Assembly: GCA_032871835.1 (NCBI GenBank)
Contig: CM065296.1
Location: forward strand, 119,856,146 to 119,920,145
Length of the DNA: 64,000 nt
Reading direction: 5' to 3'
DNA from: Dipteronia dyeriana
Taxonomy: Eukaryota; Streptophyta; Magnoliopsida; Sapindales; Sapindaceae
Position 1 is the first letter of the stretch; each line of letters starts with the position of its first letter. The translations under genes were made by a program, and so were the position numbers. The notes beneath the pieces are model-generated. The model was not told the DNA's origin, did no database searches, and was given only the letters and a program-made list of their open reading frames with translations. Shown piece after piece: positions 1 to 12,360 of the stretch.

Positions 1-96
1 AAAGTGCCATGGTTCAGTATGCCCACAGTGATTTCTTACTGTGTCTCAACTTTCCACAAACTTTAAAAGACACGGGGTTTAAGATGGTTTGGGAGA

Positions 97-960
97 TTGC
101 CCTTGGCAAGCATCGGAAGTTTCAGTGAACTGAGTAGGAGCTTCTCAAGGCAATATCTGAGCAATGTTCACAGGAAAAAGTTAATGGCTTACCTTTCTCA
201 AATAAAAAAAGGGAAAGATGACTCGCTGAAGAAATACCTAGGGAGATTCGGCCAAACGGTTCAGAAATTGGCAGTGCAAACGATGAAACAATAATTGTTG
301 CATTCATCAACAACTTACAGAATGGACGACTATCTTTTGATTTAAGAAGAGCCAGTCTGACCAGATACACCGATATGATGGTTATGGCGGGAGGATATGC
401 ATTAGCCGAAGAAGAAGAGTTAGCCACTGGAGGATGCTACATGCATGGAGGAAAACCCGAACAAAAGGACACTGAGTCCAAGGTGCAAAACCAAAAGGAA
501 AAACAAAAAGGAATCAGCAAAGAAAAAAGCAAGGACGGGAGAAATGGGCGTAAAGCCGAAAAGACTGCAGAGAAATACCGAGGCAAATACACCAACTGCA
601 CCCCTCTTCGGAAAAAGCAGGAGAAAATCCTGGCCATTATGGAAGCAAAGAATATGGTATAAGAGCCACGCCGTCAATCTCAGTTTGCCCAGAGAGATAC
701 AACTAAATACTGCAGGTTCCACAAGGAAACCGATCATGAGACTTTCAAGTGTTACCAGCTGAGAGATTACATAGAAACCCTTATTCGGGAAGGACATCTA
801 CAGGATGTGATCTTGAAAAGGGATGAGAAATCAGAAGCAAAGAAAGATATCAAAGCCGATTACAGCTCTGGTCGAAATCAAAGGGCTAATCCAGAGGCCA
901 ATCAAGTAATACATACGATCTTTGGAGGACTATCCACTAGGAGAATTAACCGATAACGAA
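97..960 (+). pseudogene. gag: gag region of the Tat element (broken)
   Basis: The first stretch encodes a helical capsid-type segment (SELSRSFSRQY followed by LSQIKKGKDDSLKKYLGRF), the spacing seen in the retrotransposon gag family (PF03732). It stops at about 292 and continues in other frames, with a lysine/glutamate-rich basic stretch around 445-660 that fits the nucleocapsid end of gag. Known role: gag forms the virus-like particle that packages the element RNA. No intact zinc knuckle is visible. The reading frame is broken several times, so no full gag can be made from this copy. Confidence 0.7.
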
Positions 961-1010
961 CATAGGAAATCAGAGAAGCAGTAGAAGAAAGATATAACTT
1001 TGACATAAAC

Positions 1011-1400
1011 TTGGTGGAGCAACACCCGAAAAGGGTAAAGGAAGGATGGGACCCAATAACATTCACAGAAGCAGACTCACATGGCGTCGATGTTCGGCCA
1101 AATGACGCTCTGGTTATAAGTGCCCGGATTGGTCACCGAGAAGTTAGGAGAATCTTGATAGATAATGGAAGTTCGACTGACATTCTCAATGTAACCGTCT
1201 ATGATCAACTCAGGTTGGACCGAAAGGATCTACAACCTTTCCAAACCTCACTCAGAGGATTCGGAGGAATTGAGGTCAGGTCACTCTGGACGGTAAAGCT
1301 ACCTGTGAAGATTGGAGTGGCACCTTGCCAAAGAACTGTATTGCACGACTTCGTGGTGGTAGACTTGGACAATTGGCCATATAATGCATTATTGGGATGA
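1011..1400 (+). pseudogene. Aspartic protease domain of the Tat element
   Basis: A 129-residue open segment contains the retropepsin-like active-site motif in the form LIDNGSSTDIL near residues 49-59, with the upstream VISARIGHREVRRI strand and the downstream flap-type RGFGGIEV segment. DNGSS instead of DTGSS is usual in Tat elements. The family cleaves the gag-pol polyprotein. The segment ends at a TGA (1398-1400) right after the conserved ALLG motif; the downstream sequence continues in the same frame, so this is an in-frame nonsense change and not a natural end. Confidence 0.8.
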
Positions 1401-1658
1401 CCATTCCTAAATAAAACTAAGGCCGTGACAGCCACCTATGCCTTAATGATCAAGTTCCCGACCGAACAGGGGGTCGGAGTAGTCAAGGGATCCCAAGAGA
1501 TAGCCCAAAAAGCTAACCTGTCAGTATACAAAGACAAGAATGATGAGCAGGTTTGCACTATAACATAACCGAGTCATAACAAAAAGCCACTATCATTCGA
1601 ATTCGATCCAAGGGAAGAGCCGGATGAATCCAAAATTGAACCGGTCGAAGAAATCACC

Positions 1659-2760
1659 TTGAAAGAAGATGAACCAGACAAAAAGGTCAAGATCGGGGCC
1701 AACCTGGAAGGAGGAGTCAAACATAGCCTCATTGATCTACTTAAAGAATACAAGGATGTGTTTGTTTGGAGTCATGAAGACATGGTCGGGATATATGCCC
1801 GAATAATATCCCACCATCTCACAGTAGACCCGAACGTAAAACCAGTGATACAAAAGAGAAGATCATTCAATCTCGAGAGAAGTTAGGCAATTAAACAAGA
1901 AGTAGAGAAGCTACTTGCTGTTGGATCGATTAGAGAGGTCAATTACCCTCAATGGGTAGCTAATATAGTCCTCGTCCAAAAGAAGAATGGACAATGGAGG
2001 ATGTGCGTAGATTTTACAGATCTGAACAAGGCATGCCTAAAAGATAGTTTTCCACTTTCGATGATAGATCAGTTGGTGGACGCTACATCAGGCCATGCGT
2101 TGCTCAGTTTTATGGACGTCTACTCGGGATATAACCAAATCTGGATGAACAAGGCTGACGAAGAAAAAACAGCGTTCACAACTGATCAGGGTTTGTACGG
2201 GTTAAAAAATACAGGGGCAACATATCAAAGGCTGGTCAACAGAATCTTTGCACGGCAAATTGGAATGAATATGGAAGTATACATTGATGACATGCTGACC
2301 AAGAGCATCACGGCAGACAAGCACACTTCAGACCTGTGAGAAACATTTGATGTCTTGAAGAGATACCAAATGAAGCTAAATCCGAACAAGTGTTTATTCG
2401 GGGTTCCTTCAGGAAGATTCTTGGGTTTTCAAGTTCACTAAAAAGGAATCGAAGTCAACCTTGAGAAAATCCAGACTCTACAGAAAATGACTTCACCGAG
2501 AACACTCAAAGAAGTACAACGCCTAACAGGATGCTTAGCTTCCTTGGGCAGATTCATCTCAAAAGCCACAGACAGATACGCACCCTTTTTCAAAGTAATT
2601 AAAAAAGGGAAAGGACTCGAATGGAATGAAGAGTGCGAGCAGGCATTCTGAAAAATTAAAGAATATCTAGGGCATGTTCCCATCCTTTCAAAACCTCAGA
2701 TGGGAGAGACACTTCATCAGTACCTATCAATTACAGAACTAGCAGCAAGCTCAGTCATAG
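1659..2760 (+). pseudogene. Reverse transcriptase domain of the Tat element
   Basis: The segment has the RT finger motif (VLVQKKNGQWRMCVDFTDLN) about 1973-2030, the palm motif FMDVYSGYNQI about 2110-2142, and the catalytic YIDDM box near 2280-2294. One frame runs through stops at 1884, 2337, 2440 and about 2649. Known role: copies element RNA to DNA in the particle. The catalytic aspartates are still present; the loss of function comes from nonsense codons, several of which fit C-to-T changes. Confidence 0.85.
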
Positions 2761-2772
2761 TTAGAACAGAAG

Positions 2773-3572
2773 ATGGAATACAAAAGCCAGTATACTATAC
2801 CAGTAAGGAACTTTTACCAGCCGAGACCAGATATTCACAGGCATAAAAAAATGGCCCTAGCACTGGTTTCAGCAACAAGGAAGCTAAGGCCATACTTTCA
2901 GGCTCATACAATCCAGGTTCTCACCGACTGCCCATTGAAGCATATTTTACAGAAGCCAGAGATTTCAGGGAGATTAACCAAATGGGCAATCGAGCTAAGT
3001 GAATTCGATATCCACTACATCCCCATGACATCTCTCAAAGGGCAAGCAGTGATAGATTTTATAGCAGAGTTCACAGAGCTGAACTTGGAAGAAAAAAAGA
3101 TGTTGGGTAAAAATTTCCCATGGAAACTGTATGTTGATGGCTTTTCAAACACTCATGGCAGCAGGGCAGGGATCATAGTATGCACTCTAGAAGGAGAGGA
3201 TGTCGAATGTGTCATGAGGTTTGACTTCAAAGTAACCAATAATCAAGCCGAGTATGAGGCGCTACTAGCTAGACTCAGAGTTTGCATAGCTCTCGGGGTA
3301 GATAAAGTTGAGATATTCAGCGATTCACAGGTAGTTGTTAACCAAGTCCTGGACGAGTACCAAGCCAAGGATGAAGGCATGATAGCCTACCATGACATTG
3401 CAAAATAGCTCCTCCAGAAATTCAAAGAATATAAGATTGACAAGATCCCCAGGGAGGAGAATGAAAAGGCAGATACATTGTCCAAACTAGCGTCAGCAAC
3501 AACCACAATCAGGCCAAAGACTATTCCGGTTGTACATCTCTTCAAACCGAGCACAACTGAATCGAGAAACTA
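2773..3572 (+). pseudogene. RNase H plus second (archaeal-type) RNase H, Tat element
   Basis: The first part (2773-3070) matches the gypsy RNase H tail: a LTDCPLKHIL block, then KWAIELSEFDIHYIP. It is followed by a second RNase H: YVDGFSNTHGSRAGIIV (about 3130-3180), NNQAEYEAL (about 3238-3264) and FSDSQVVVNQV (about 3316-3348), which supply the D, E and D catalytic positions. Two RNase H domains in this order are diagnostic of the Tat lineage. A stop at about 3406 and another at about 3571 break the frame. This region is one frame away from the RT upstream. Confidence 0.85.
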
Positions 3573-3609
3573 AGAAATTTTAGAAATCCAAACACCACCA
3601 GATGGTTGG

Positions 3610-4788
3610 ATGACTCAGCTAAAAAGGTTCCTGAAAGAAGATGTGCTCCCGGAAGATCCTTTACAAGCAAAACGTATCAGGTATAGATCAGCAAGGTACA
3701 TATTGGTTGGAGCAGAACTATACAGAATGGGGTATTCCCGAACACTTCAAAGATACGTGTCAGAGGATGATGCATATCAGATATTACAGGAAATCCATGG
3801 AGGAGTTTGCGGAAACCACATTAGGGGTAAAAGTTTGGCACACAAGGTACTCATGCAAGGCTATTATTGGTCTACTCTGTTCTCGGACGCACAACAATGT
3901 TTGGAAAGTTGCAATACTTGCCAAAGGATTGTTAATTACATCCGAAAACCCCCTGAGCAGCTCAAAAACCTCATATCCCCATGGCCATTTTCCATGTGGG
4001 GTTTGGATTTAATCGGCCCAATGCTAGCCGGGACAGGGGGTGGAGCAAAGTATGCTATAGTAGCCGCTGACTATTTCACGAAGTGGGTAGAAGCTGAAGC
4101 ATTGGTGCATATCACAGAAGCAAACACCATAAATTTCATGAAAAAGAATATACTTTATAGGTTTGGAGTCCCAAACACTATAATCACTGACAATGGTACC
4201 CAGTTCGATAACCTAAAATTCAGACAGCTGTGCAAAAAGTACCAGATTGCCAATTACTGTGCCACACCTGCCCACCCTCAAACAAATGGGCAGGTTGAAG
4301 CAGTAAACAAAATCATCAAGCACACAATCAAAGTAAAGATAGATGCCAAAAAAGGAAGCTGGGTTGAAAAGCTTCCCGAAGTATTATGGGCATATCGGAC
4401 AACAATAAGAACATCAACAAGAGATACTCCATTCACTTTAGCGTTTGGAACAGAAGCTGTTATCCCTATAGAAACATCATATACGTCACCCTGGGTCAAG
4501 CTATATGATAAAGATCAGAATGTTGATATGCTATTACAAAGTCTAGATGAGCTAGAAGAAAAAATGGAGAATTCCCGAATACGAAATATGGCATATCAAC
4601 AAAGAGTAGCTCGCTACTACAACTCTCATGTTCGGGTCAGGAAATTCCAGCTAGAAGACCTGGTACTCAGGAAGGTGTCATTGAACATAAAAAATAAAGC
4701 TGTAGGTTTCCTGGCTGACAAGTGGGAAGACCCATACAAAGTCGAAGGAATAGCTGGTCATGAAGCATATTGGATTGCACGACCCTGA
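3610..4788 (+). pseudogene. Integrase of the Tat element (392-residue open segment)
   Basis: The longest open segment in the element. It carries the zinc-binding HHCC motif (His residues in IHGGVCGNHIRG, then CNTCQR), and the DDE core: D in WGLDLIGP, D in ITDNGTQFD, E in NGQVEAVNK. After the core comes the GFLADKWEDPYKV type C-terminal motif, ending at TGA. Known role: inserts element cDNA into the genome. The start at 3610 is only the first ATG in the open stretch; in a live element this would be part of a polyprotein. The segment itself shows no internal break. Confidence 0.85.
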
Positions 4789-6093
4789 TCATACAATGGC
4801 CAATACATGAAGATTTTCTATCCTTAAATTATTTTTTATTCTTTTTTCTAGTCAGGACAATTTTAGTTAGGTTAGATACTAGTGGAATTTAAAAACTTTG
4901 TTGATTTTACAGTTACGAATAAAAATCAAAGTCGGGATTTCCAAAAAAGCATCAAACTCTGGATTTTCGAAAGAGCATATGATAATAAGAACATATGGAA
5001 GACAAGCATGATAATAAGAACATGCAAATAGAATACTTAGGACCATTAATTCCCGAATGGGCGGAGAAGCTTGAAGGAGCATGCCAGCCGAGCAAGGTCA
5101 ATTAACCTTAGCAAAAAGGCAAACCCGATACACCAGCTTGAGATTCTATCGAGAAAATTTTTGGTGAAATACGTAGCTGTGTTAAGCGATTCAAAAAGCT
5201 TAACGATTCGGCAAACCCTTGCACATGAAAACTGGGGAGACGTCTTTGGTAACGCGTAAGGACTCGAACATATGATCAGGGTGAGCCTTGATGTAATGTT
5301 CGGGTAGCAACTGTGTATGAAACACAAGTATAAACCTACTTGCCTATTTTAAGATGACTAGATTAATAATACTAGCTAATTTAATAAGATACTTGGCGTT
5401 TAAAGCTATTTGGGTAACAACCGGTGTAATAAGATACTCAGTGAAGTTACCCAAAAATTAGAGAGTTTAATAAGATACTCAGCAACTATAGAGTCAATTT
5501 GAAATTTCACGAGCAATGAAATCAAACCACCAGGTTCAGAAAAGCTACTCAGAATTTTATTGATCTTTCAAAAGAATGGTTACAAAGTTACAAAAGCATT
5601 ATTACAAAGAATTCTTTACAAATAATTGTTAAAAGTACAAAAAATCCTATCTACAAAAAATCAGGATTGGGAAGATTTAGCTCTTGCCAATACTCAGGTC
5701 GGGTACCATCTCATATTCACGAAGCAGACTGTCATTAGAAGGCCAATCAATTGTGTCGACCGAATTATCCATCCATTGACTATAATCTTATCCTAGGATC
5801 GGCCCAACATCAGGCACCACACCCTTTACGACAGACTCTTGACTGACGTAAAAGTCGAGAGGGAATGCTCAAATGGAACCTCCAAATGCATGGGATGAGG
5901 CTCTTTGCCTTGGCTACGGCAGTAAGCTCTCCACTCCTTCATCTGAGTCCGAAGAGATTCCAAGGACCGATCCACATGATGTTTGATTGATAGCTCCTAG
6001 TTGGTTCAGGCACTAAGAAGATATTAAAAAACTAATTAAAATACTTTTGCCCGAAATAAAACCCTATTCAGCAAAAATATTTTAAAGGGGTAT
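4789..6093 (+). other. Non-coding stretch between integrase and 3' LTR of the Tat element
   Basis: About 1.3 kb without a credible gene; the short open frames at 5046-5327 overlap on both strands and look like chance. It holds several near copies of TTAATAAGATACTCAG (around 5380, 5425, 5466). It ends in a short purine-rich run (AAAGGGG at 6084-6090) directly before the LTR, fitting the polypurine tract that primes plus-strand synthesis. Confidence 0.6.
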
Positions 6094-6992
6094 TGTCATA
6101 TGTGAATTATATCATACGAACACGTCATCAACAAAGAGGATAAATTGTCAGGTGGACATCCGAATAGGCACTCAGAAAATATCCTACAATACATCACCGA
6201 ATAAGAGAAAACCCGAGTAAGCGGATGTTGAACAAAACATACTCAGGGTCAATCGACGTCATATACTACTTGGGATCAGTTAATGACACTCGAGGCTGGC
6301 TAAATGATATTTTTACTTGGGATCAAATGATGTTACTTGGGACCAGCGGGTATTGTCCTTACTCGGGACCAGCATGAAGAAAACTGAATAAAAGCCCAGT
6401 GCATATCTCACGTGGATCAAGTCATTAAATGCACAAAGATATCCATATCAAAAAGGAATCCCAATAAAGAATAGAGTATTAAACAGGAAAGGTTCCCAAT
6501 CAGACAACAACTTTATTTTCTCAAAAAGACTACGCTCTTATAAGGAAATAAGTCCTAATTAGACTACATTACTAGAGTCCCATTCAATCTCAATACAAGA
6601 CTCCGAAACAGGAAAGAAGACAATCAGCTTCAAGCAAGATAATAATTGTAATTAAATACAAAGATCTTCTATTACTTGTACAAAGCAGATTAGGGTTCTA
6701 TAAACATATAAATAGACCCATAATCTCGCAGAAATAAAAAAAAGATATACAACAATCAAAGAATAATACAGAGAGAAAAAAAAGAGATTGAGAGCTTGTA
6801 ATATTATAATTTCATAGTGGATTTTAGCTTGGTTGATCATTCAACCACCTGTGGATATTTCTTCGGTCATCGGAGTTTTACCACGTAAAAAACTCGCGTC
6901 TGTTTATTTTCTCCTTCTCTTTCTCTTTGAAATCACAACCGAAATCCGATCCTTGTTTGCTTTTCTCATACATCCAGAAATCAACGTCAACA
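6094..6992 (+). repeat. 3' LTR of the Tat element
   Basis: The stretch starts TGTCATATG right after the purine tract and ends GTCAACA before AT-rich unrelated DNA, giving the usual TG...CA ends and a length near 899 bp. A TATA-like ATAAATAGA lies at about 6708-6716, consistent with an LTR promoter. Four partial repeats of ACTTGGGATCAG occur at about 6270-6375. The 5' LTR is outside the window so the ends are set by motif alone and may be off by a few bases. Confidence 0.7.
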
Positions 6993-7506
6993 AAAAATGA
7001 AGATCATGATCATGTGTTTATATATAATTATTATTTTTGGATTGTTTTTATTCCATATTATATGTATAATTGTTTAACATAGGTATACATGTAAAATTAA
7101 TTATATTCAGATAATTTTACTTTTAAAAAATAAACGTGTTGACAATACATTTAGATGTGAGAAAAAAAAACAAAAATGTTATTCAGGTATAGATTTCAGT
7201 CCATATTCATTCATTAGAAAAATCCAGAACTGTTCAGTATTCAGACAAAAAAACAAACGACCCCTAAATCTAGAGAGAAGAAAATTATTGCTCAGGTTCA
7301 GATATCTACTTTTCTAGTGCAATTTATTTAATGATTAAGATGAATCTAAATGAAATTAAGAACGTTTTAAAGTACAAACGTTCATACCAAAGGTCCGTAC
7401 AATTCACGTTTTCTTTAGGTTAATCTTTTAACCACACGTGTGAATATCAACATTACAGTAGTGTTTTAACTACAACAAACAAATCATATTAACAATAAAA
7501 TCACAA
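6993..7506. other. AT-rich spacer between the Tat LTR and MULE 1
   Basis: About 500 bp of AT-rich DNA without an open frame, RNA gene or recognisable repeat. It ends in the 10-bp flank that is repeated at the other side of MULE 1. Confidence 0.5.
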
Positions 7507-7516
7507 TTATTTCTAA
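7507..7516. repeat. Target-site duplication, left of MULE 1
   Basis: TTATTTCTAA here is identical to 18931-18940. Mutator-like elements usually duplicate 9 bp; the tenth base may be chance. The match, next to inverted-repeat-like ends, sets the element limits. Confidence 0.7.
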
Positions 7517-7680
7517 GTGGAAATGGTCCAAAATGTCACTTTTTTTGATCCCTTACGATGATGTCACCATATTAATAGCTTATGTTTCAAAGGCACCTAT
7601 TATGGTGAACTACCAAAATTGCCCTTAAAAGTTGTATTTGTGCTTTCATCTTCGGTTTCAGAAAGATAAGTTTATTTCTC
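7517..7680 (+). repeat. Left terminal inverted repeat of MULE 1
   Basis: The stretch from GGTCCAAAATGTCAC through CTTATGTTTCAAA to CTACCAAAATTGCCC aligns with the reverse complement of 18780-18930 (GGTTCAAAA...GGCAC, AATTATGTTTAAAA, GACCAAAATACCC). The two ends are clearly related but diverged with small gaps. Confidence 0.65.
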
Positions 7681-7847
7681 TCTCCAAAAAAGTAGTGTGT
7701 TTTTCAAATCTACAGGTAACTGATTTTTGTGATCTCCCTAATGTTATGTCATGCTTTTACGAGTGATTTAAGATGTATGCAACAGATGTATGAACATTTA
7801 GTCTCCAGAATGTGCACTAGATTTATTTTCTTACTTTTTGAGAATAT

Positions 7848-8170
7848 AGGTCGAGCTTGTAGGTTTGTTATAAAAGCTCGAGGTTTTGTAAAAGTTCGGG
7901 GTTTTTAAAAAAAGCTCGGCTCGATCTTATAAGAGTGGTCCAAGCTTTTATAACAGTTGCAAGCTTTTAAAAGCTCGATCTGAGCTTTTATAAAAGATGC
8001 GAGTTTTTAAAAGTTCACAACTTATATATAAACGCTCGAATCGAACTTTTATATAATAGCTCTGAGCTTTTATAAAAGCTCAGGGCTTATACAAAAACTC
8101 TCGGACCGAGCTTTTATAAAAGCTCGATCCAAGCTATATAAAATCTCGGTCCGAGCTCTTGTACTATGCT
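7848..8170. repeat. Left subterminal palindrome-rich array of MULE 1
   Basis: Some ten irregular units built on GAGCTTTTATAAAAGCTC and variants (AAGCTCGAT, CTCGGACCGAGC). Each unit is close to its own reverse complement. The same motif family fills 17200-18545 at the other side. It lies upstream of the transposase start, so it may be promoter or transposase-binding sequence; that is inference. Confidence 0.75.
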
Positions 8171-8418
8171 TATCCGAGATGTTATTGTATTTGATCGAGA
8201 TTTTATTTTGCTTTTCTGAGATTTTAGTGTATTGGCTTGAGCTTGTAGTTTGATTATCCTAGTATTTTTTGTTCCGAAGGAATTTTTTTAATTCCTACAT
8301 TTGTTATTATTTTTGAGCTTTTTTATAACATTCATTTGGTTATTTAATTGTCATTTGAAATTGAATTTAGATATTGTTATTGTTAATAATGGTTTGTGAT
8401 TTTGATTTTGGCAGGAGA

Positions 8419-11169
8419 ATGAAACGGGTGAGAATAGTCATCTCTTACTACGGTCGATAGGAGCAGTTACCTGATGAAATTCAGAGGTTTTTAGGTGCTA
8501 ATAATCAAGGAATGTATGTCTCAAAGAGTATGACTTACCAAGAGTTGGTGTCGAACATGGAAATCGTTGTAAAGTATGATGTCGACAAATACAGTGCTGA
8601 TCTACTGTGTATATCAATGGTTCATGGGACTACATGTCGCACGTTTATAAGAAACATGATGTTCAGTTTATATTGGGGGAAGATAAGGTGATCCCTCAAG
8701 TATGTGTCAGTCTAATTGAGAGGGAAACAAGAGGTGTCATTGGTGAAGATATCCCTCCTCGTGATAACACCTAACAATTTCAATCTTCAGGCGGAAGCAA
8801 CCAGTTGTTCACAGAAAGAAGTTAGAATAAGGTAGAGAAAACCTGTGTGGTGTCCCACCGGAAGTAGCCGACCACAGTGAATTAGTCGGTGGCCAATTCG
8901 ATGATGTGTTTAGATGTCAAATTGAGATGAATGATGGGCAATTCAACCACCATTATAATGACTTCTATAATGACATAAACAATGAGAAGAACAGTGAACC
9001 GAATGTTGGGCCGACACAATAGATGGATGATGAGGAAAATTTACATCCGGTTGACAATGTAGCTAACAATGAGGAAGAGGAAGAGGCTGTCGAACCGAAA
9101 AGACGTGCAACACGTGTACAAAGATTTACTTGCAGTGCAACAAATATAGCTGGGACTTCCGAGGTCCGACCTAATTTAACTACATTTGATTATGATAACG
9201 TTAGAACGTGGGTTATTCCAGGAGCACAATCATACCCGTTTGGTGTTGGTGGAAGCAGGAACTCAGTTCAAGAAGAACCTATAAGCATGATATATAAAGG
9301 GGTAATTTTTCATACCAAAAAGGATTTGAAGAGACTCGTTGGGCATTTTGCAATACGACAGAACTTCGAGTGGAAGGTGAAAATATCAAATAAGACAACG
9401 TTATATTTGGTTTGTTTGATGGATAACTGTAAGTAGAAATTAAGAGCGGTTAGGAGAGATAAAGGCATACTTCCAAGTAAGAAGTTTTATGAATGAACAC
9501 ACATGTCCCTTGAAGGAGATTCACCGCCGTCACCGACAAGCTAGTGCAGTCATAATTGGAGAAGTGGTTGCACCTAGACTTCAACAACAAGATGGTCGAC
9601 TGATGCATCCAAAGGACATAATCGTCGACATGAAAACAATGTATGGTATCCAAATCTTGTACAGTAAGGCACATCAAGCGCTGCAATATGCGTTGTCACT
9701 GACCTATGGAACACATGAGGAAACCTTCAAACTGCTGCCATTATTTGGTTACGTGTTAGAGAAATAAAATCCAGGGACAATAACTGACTTACAATGCGAC
9801 GAAGATGGTAGATTTCTCTATTTTTTCAAGTCGTTGGGTGCCTCACTCATAGGATTTTAGAGGTGTATGCGTCCAGTTATTGCTGTAGATGGTACCCATT
9901 TAAAAGGAAGATTCGGGGTACAATATTTGTTGCAACTGCACAAGATGGGAATGAATATGTGTATCCAATTGCTTTTAGGTACGGTGACTCAGAAAAACCT
10001 TTCATGGGAGTGGTTTTTGGATTGCTTAAAGGGTGCCCTAGGCCATATTGATGATCAGGGTTTCATTTTTGAAATGCATGCAAGCATTGAAGCTGGGATT
10101 TCTAAAGTTTTTCCAGATGTAACCCATACGATATGTTGCTGGCACTTTTCTGAAAATGTGAAGAAGTGATTTCACAGAAAGGATGTAGCAGTCATAATGG
10201 ATAAATCAGCTAGATCGTACACCGAGTTGAAATATAATCGCCACATGGAAGAGCTACGTAACCTGTACCAGAATGCATTCAATTATGTCATTGAAGCTGG
10301 TCCATACAAGTGGTCCCGTATACATTATATAGAAAGAAGGTATAGGGTTATGACAATAAATGTTGCTGAATGCATAAACTCATGCCTCAAATTCACACGG
10401 CAACTGCCCATGCTGACACTGGTAGAGTTCATTAGGAATATGCTATAGAGGTGGTTTTATGATCGCCATCGTACTGCACAGTCCATGCATCATCAGTTGA
10501 CCGATGCAACACATCTTGTGATCCTCAAACATGTTGAGAAGTGTGCTTATATGACCGTCAATCCAGTTGACTGGAACATATTCTCCGTCAAACGGACTAG
10601 GAAGTAGTGGACTGTTGACTTAGCCCGGAAGACTTGCACGAGCAATAAATTTCAAATAGACATGTTTCCATGTTCACTCGCACTTGCAGCATCAAGGTAT
10701 AGTACTTTTACTTAATATATTTTGGGAAATTGCAAATGAATTTGACACCCCATGTAATTGTTGTTGCAAGAAGAGAAACTTGGATTACACATCTTTGTGT
10801 GCAGACTTCTACAAGAGACAGATACTAATCGATGCGTACTCGGTTACTATTATGCATGTTGGCCATCCGTCTTCATGGATAGTCCCCACTGACATCGTCG
10901 ATCGTGTGGTGTTAAATCCATTGTCGAGGAGGCAAGCAGGACATTCGAGGGGGGGTCAACATGCCTCGTCTTCGGAAAGGACAACCACTCAATCATGTAG
11001 AAGATGTGGAGAATAAGGTCATAATGCTAGACGATGTCATAATCCACCTTTGATTAATGATGGTCCGAGCAGAATTGTTCTGCCAGAATACCGGCACAAT
11101 TGTAACATCTGTCATTCAGTTAGACACAACAAACAGACGTGCCCTGATAATGGACCAACCGTAGTATGA
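8419..11169 (+). pseudogene. MuDR-type transposase of MULE 1 (broken)
   Basis: The ATG at 8419 follows an intron-like end (TTTTGGCAG at 8407-8414). Order seen: an N-terminal segment (MKRVRIVISYYGR); an acidic linker around 9023-9100; a MuDR DNA-binding region (GVIFHTKKDLKRLVGHFAI, 9300-9360); the transposase core with VIAVDGTHLKGRFG (about 9876-9917) and VTHTICCWHFSENVKK (10120-10167); a SWIM-like Cys cluster (PCNCCC, about 10750); a WIVPTDIV segment; and two CCHC zinc knuckles (CRRCGE interrupted by a stop then GHNARRC; CNICHSVRHNKQTC). Stops and frame changes at about 8457, 9434, 9766, 10168, 10447 and 11015 break it. Known role: binds the terminal repeats and cuts the element out. Confidence 0.85.
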
Positions 11170-11594
11170 CTAAGCGCATTTGGAAAGAACCCATATTTAT
11201 TAGTTTTAATTGCATGATGTGAAAATGTTGCGTTATTATTTTCATATTAAATAGGGATGATAATTTTTAATTTCTTATTGAAGAACGGGATGTAAAATTT
11301 GTCAATGGTAGAATATGTCATAAAATATGCGTAATTTACATATTTTAAAGAATGAATATTATTACATCATTTAATGAATGAATAGTATTACATAATTTAA
11401 TGAATGAATAGTATTACATAATTTAATGAATGAATATTATTACATAATTGAATGAATGAATATTATTTCATAATTTAATGAATGATTATTGTTACATAAT
11501 TTAATGAATTAATATTATTACATAATTTAACGAATGAATATTATTACATAATTTAATACAACTTAATTACTGTACAACATTCATTCCTCGAATT
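11170..11594. repeat. AT-rich tail with a tandem repeat of about 26 bp
   Basis: After the transposase stop, 11340-11565 holds about eight units of AATGAATGAATATTATTACAT with the tail AATTT. It separates the transposase from the 3' end of the opposite-strand protease gene and may lie in both 3' untranslated regions. Confidence 0.7.
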
Positions 11595-12360
11595 TGTGGT
11601 TAGGAGTTACAAAACATCTCCACTGCCATCTTCTCTCGTATGGTTGGCATATCGTCTTCTGTCCAATCGTACTGGATACTGTCTACCAGTGTGTACTCTA
11701 TCGGCCTCAACGTATGCGCCCCACAGTTACCGCTGTAATGCACGACATAGACACGCGTTACAAAGATAATAATTTTTATTGGATCGTGTGTACGTACTAT
11801 TATATAATAATACCTTTGTTGTTACGGCAGAGCTGTTTTCGACAGCAGGCTCACCCCAAAGCTCTATTCTCTCTCTTGAACTTCTCCATACCGGGTGGCC
11901 TGTCATCGTGAAACCCAGGCTGATTCAACATGGAAGGGAGAAACCACCTGAGTGGCCGTACCTGGCGTTTCCTTATGTTGACGGGGACCTCTTGTCTAAA
12001 GGGGTCAAGGATATGTATCATCCCGGCAATCAAGTCCACGCTGGCCACAAGCCAATGCTGGCGTCTGATGTTGCAAGGAATAAGAACCTGTACCAAGGAA
12101 TAACACAACTTATGTTCACCACAATTATGGGAGAAACAAAATATGGAAATAATTTTATAACACTTACCATGTCAACCTCGTGCCAGGGCCGACTTCATGC
12201 CGGGAGAAATCCACATACCGTCATAAGGTCTTCCACAGACCACCTGTACTGCAAGACCTTCCACCCCAGCGTCTTGACTTCACCACCATCATCGCGAGGC
12301 ATTATTTTCTCCCACTGGTACTCCAATAATGGTTGTGGACAAACAAATTGTCATTGTAAG
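11595..12360 (-). other. C48 (Ulp1) peptidase domain within the MULE 1 ULP gene
   Basis: Translated right to left: MPRDDGGEVKTLGWK (about 12300-12255), GRPYDGMWISPG (about 12230-12195), then an open segment at 12108-11851 with IRRQHWLVASVDLIAG and MIHILDPFR, and after a likely intron VYVVHYSGNCGAHTLRP and EYTLVDSIQYDWTEDD down to a stop near 11597. His, Asp and Cys of the catalytic triad are all still visible. A stop interrupts the frame near 12190. Confidence 0.75.

Larger units (their letters stand above)
1..6992 (+). mobile_element. Ty3/gypsy retrotransposon, Tat lineage, 5' truncated by the window edge
   Basis: Seen: in order gag, protease, reverse transcriptase, RNase H, a second RNase H, integrase, a 1.3-kb non-coding stretch and a 3' LTR. 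Known: the order RT-RH-INT defines Ty3/gypsy, and an added archaeal-type RNase H just before integrase marks the plant Tat lineage (Ogre, Retand and relatives). The 5' LTR and start of gag lie left of the window. The coding part is decayed: 1011-2700 stays in one frame apart from single stop codons (around 1398, 1565, 1884, 2337, 2440), one shift occurs between about 2650 and 2773, and more stops follow near 3406 and 3571. I infer an inactive but not ancient copy. Confidence 0.9.
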
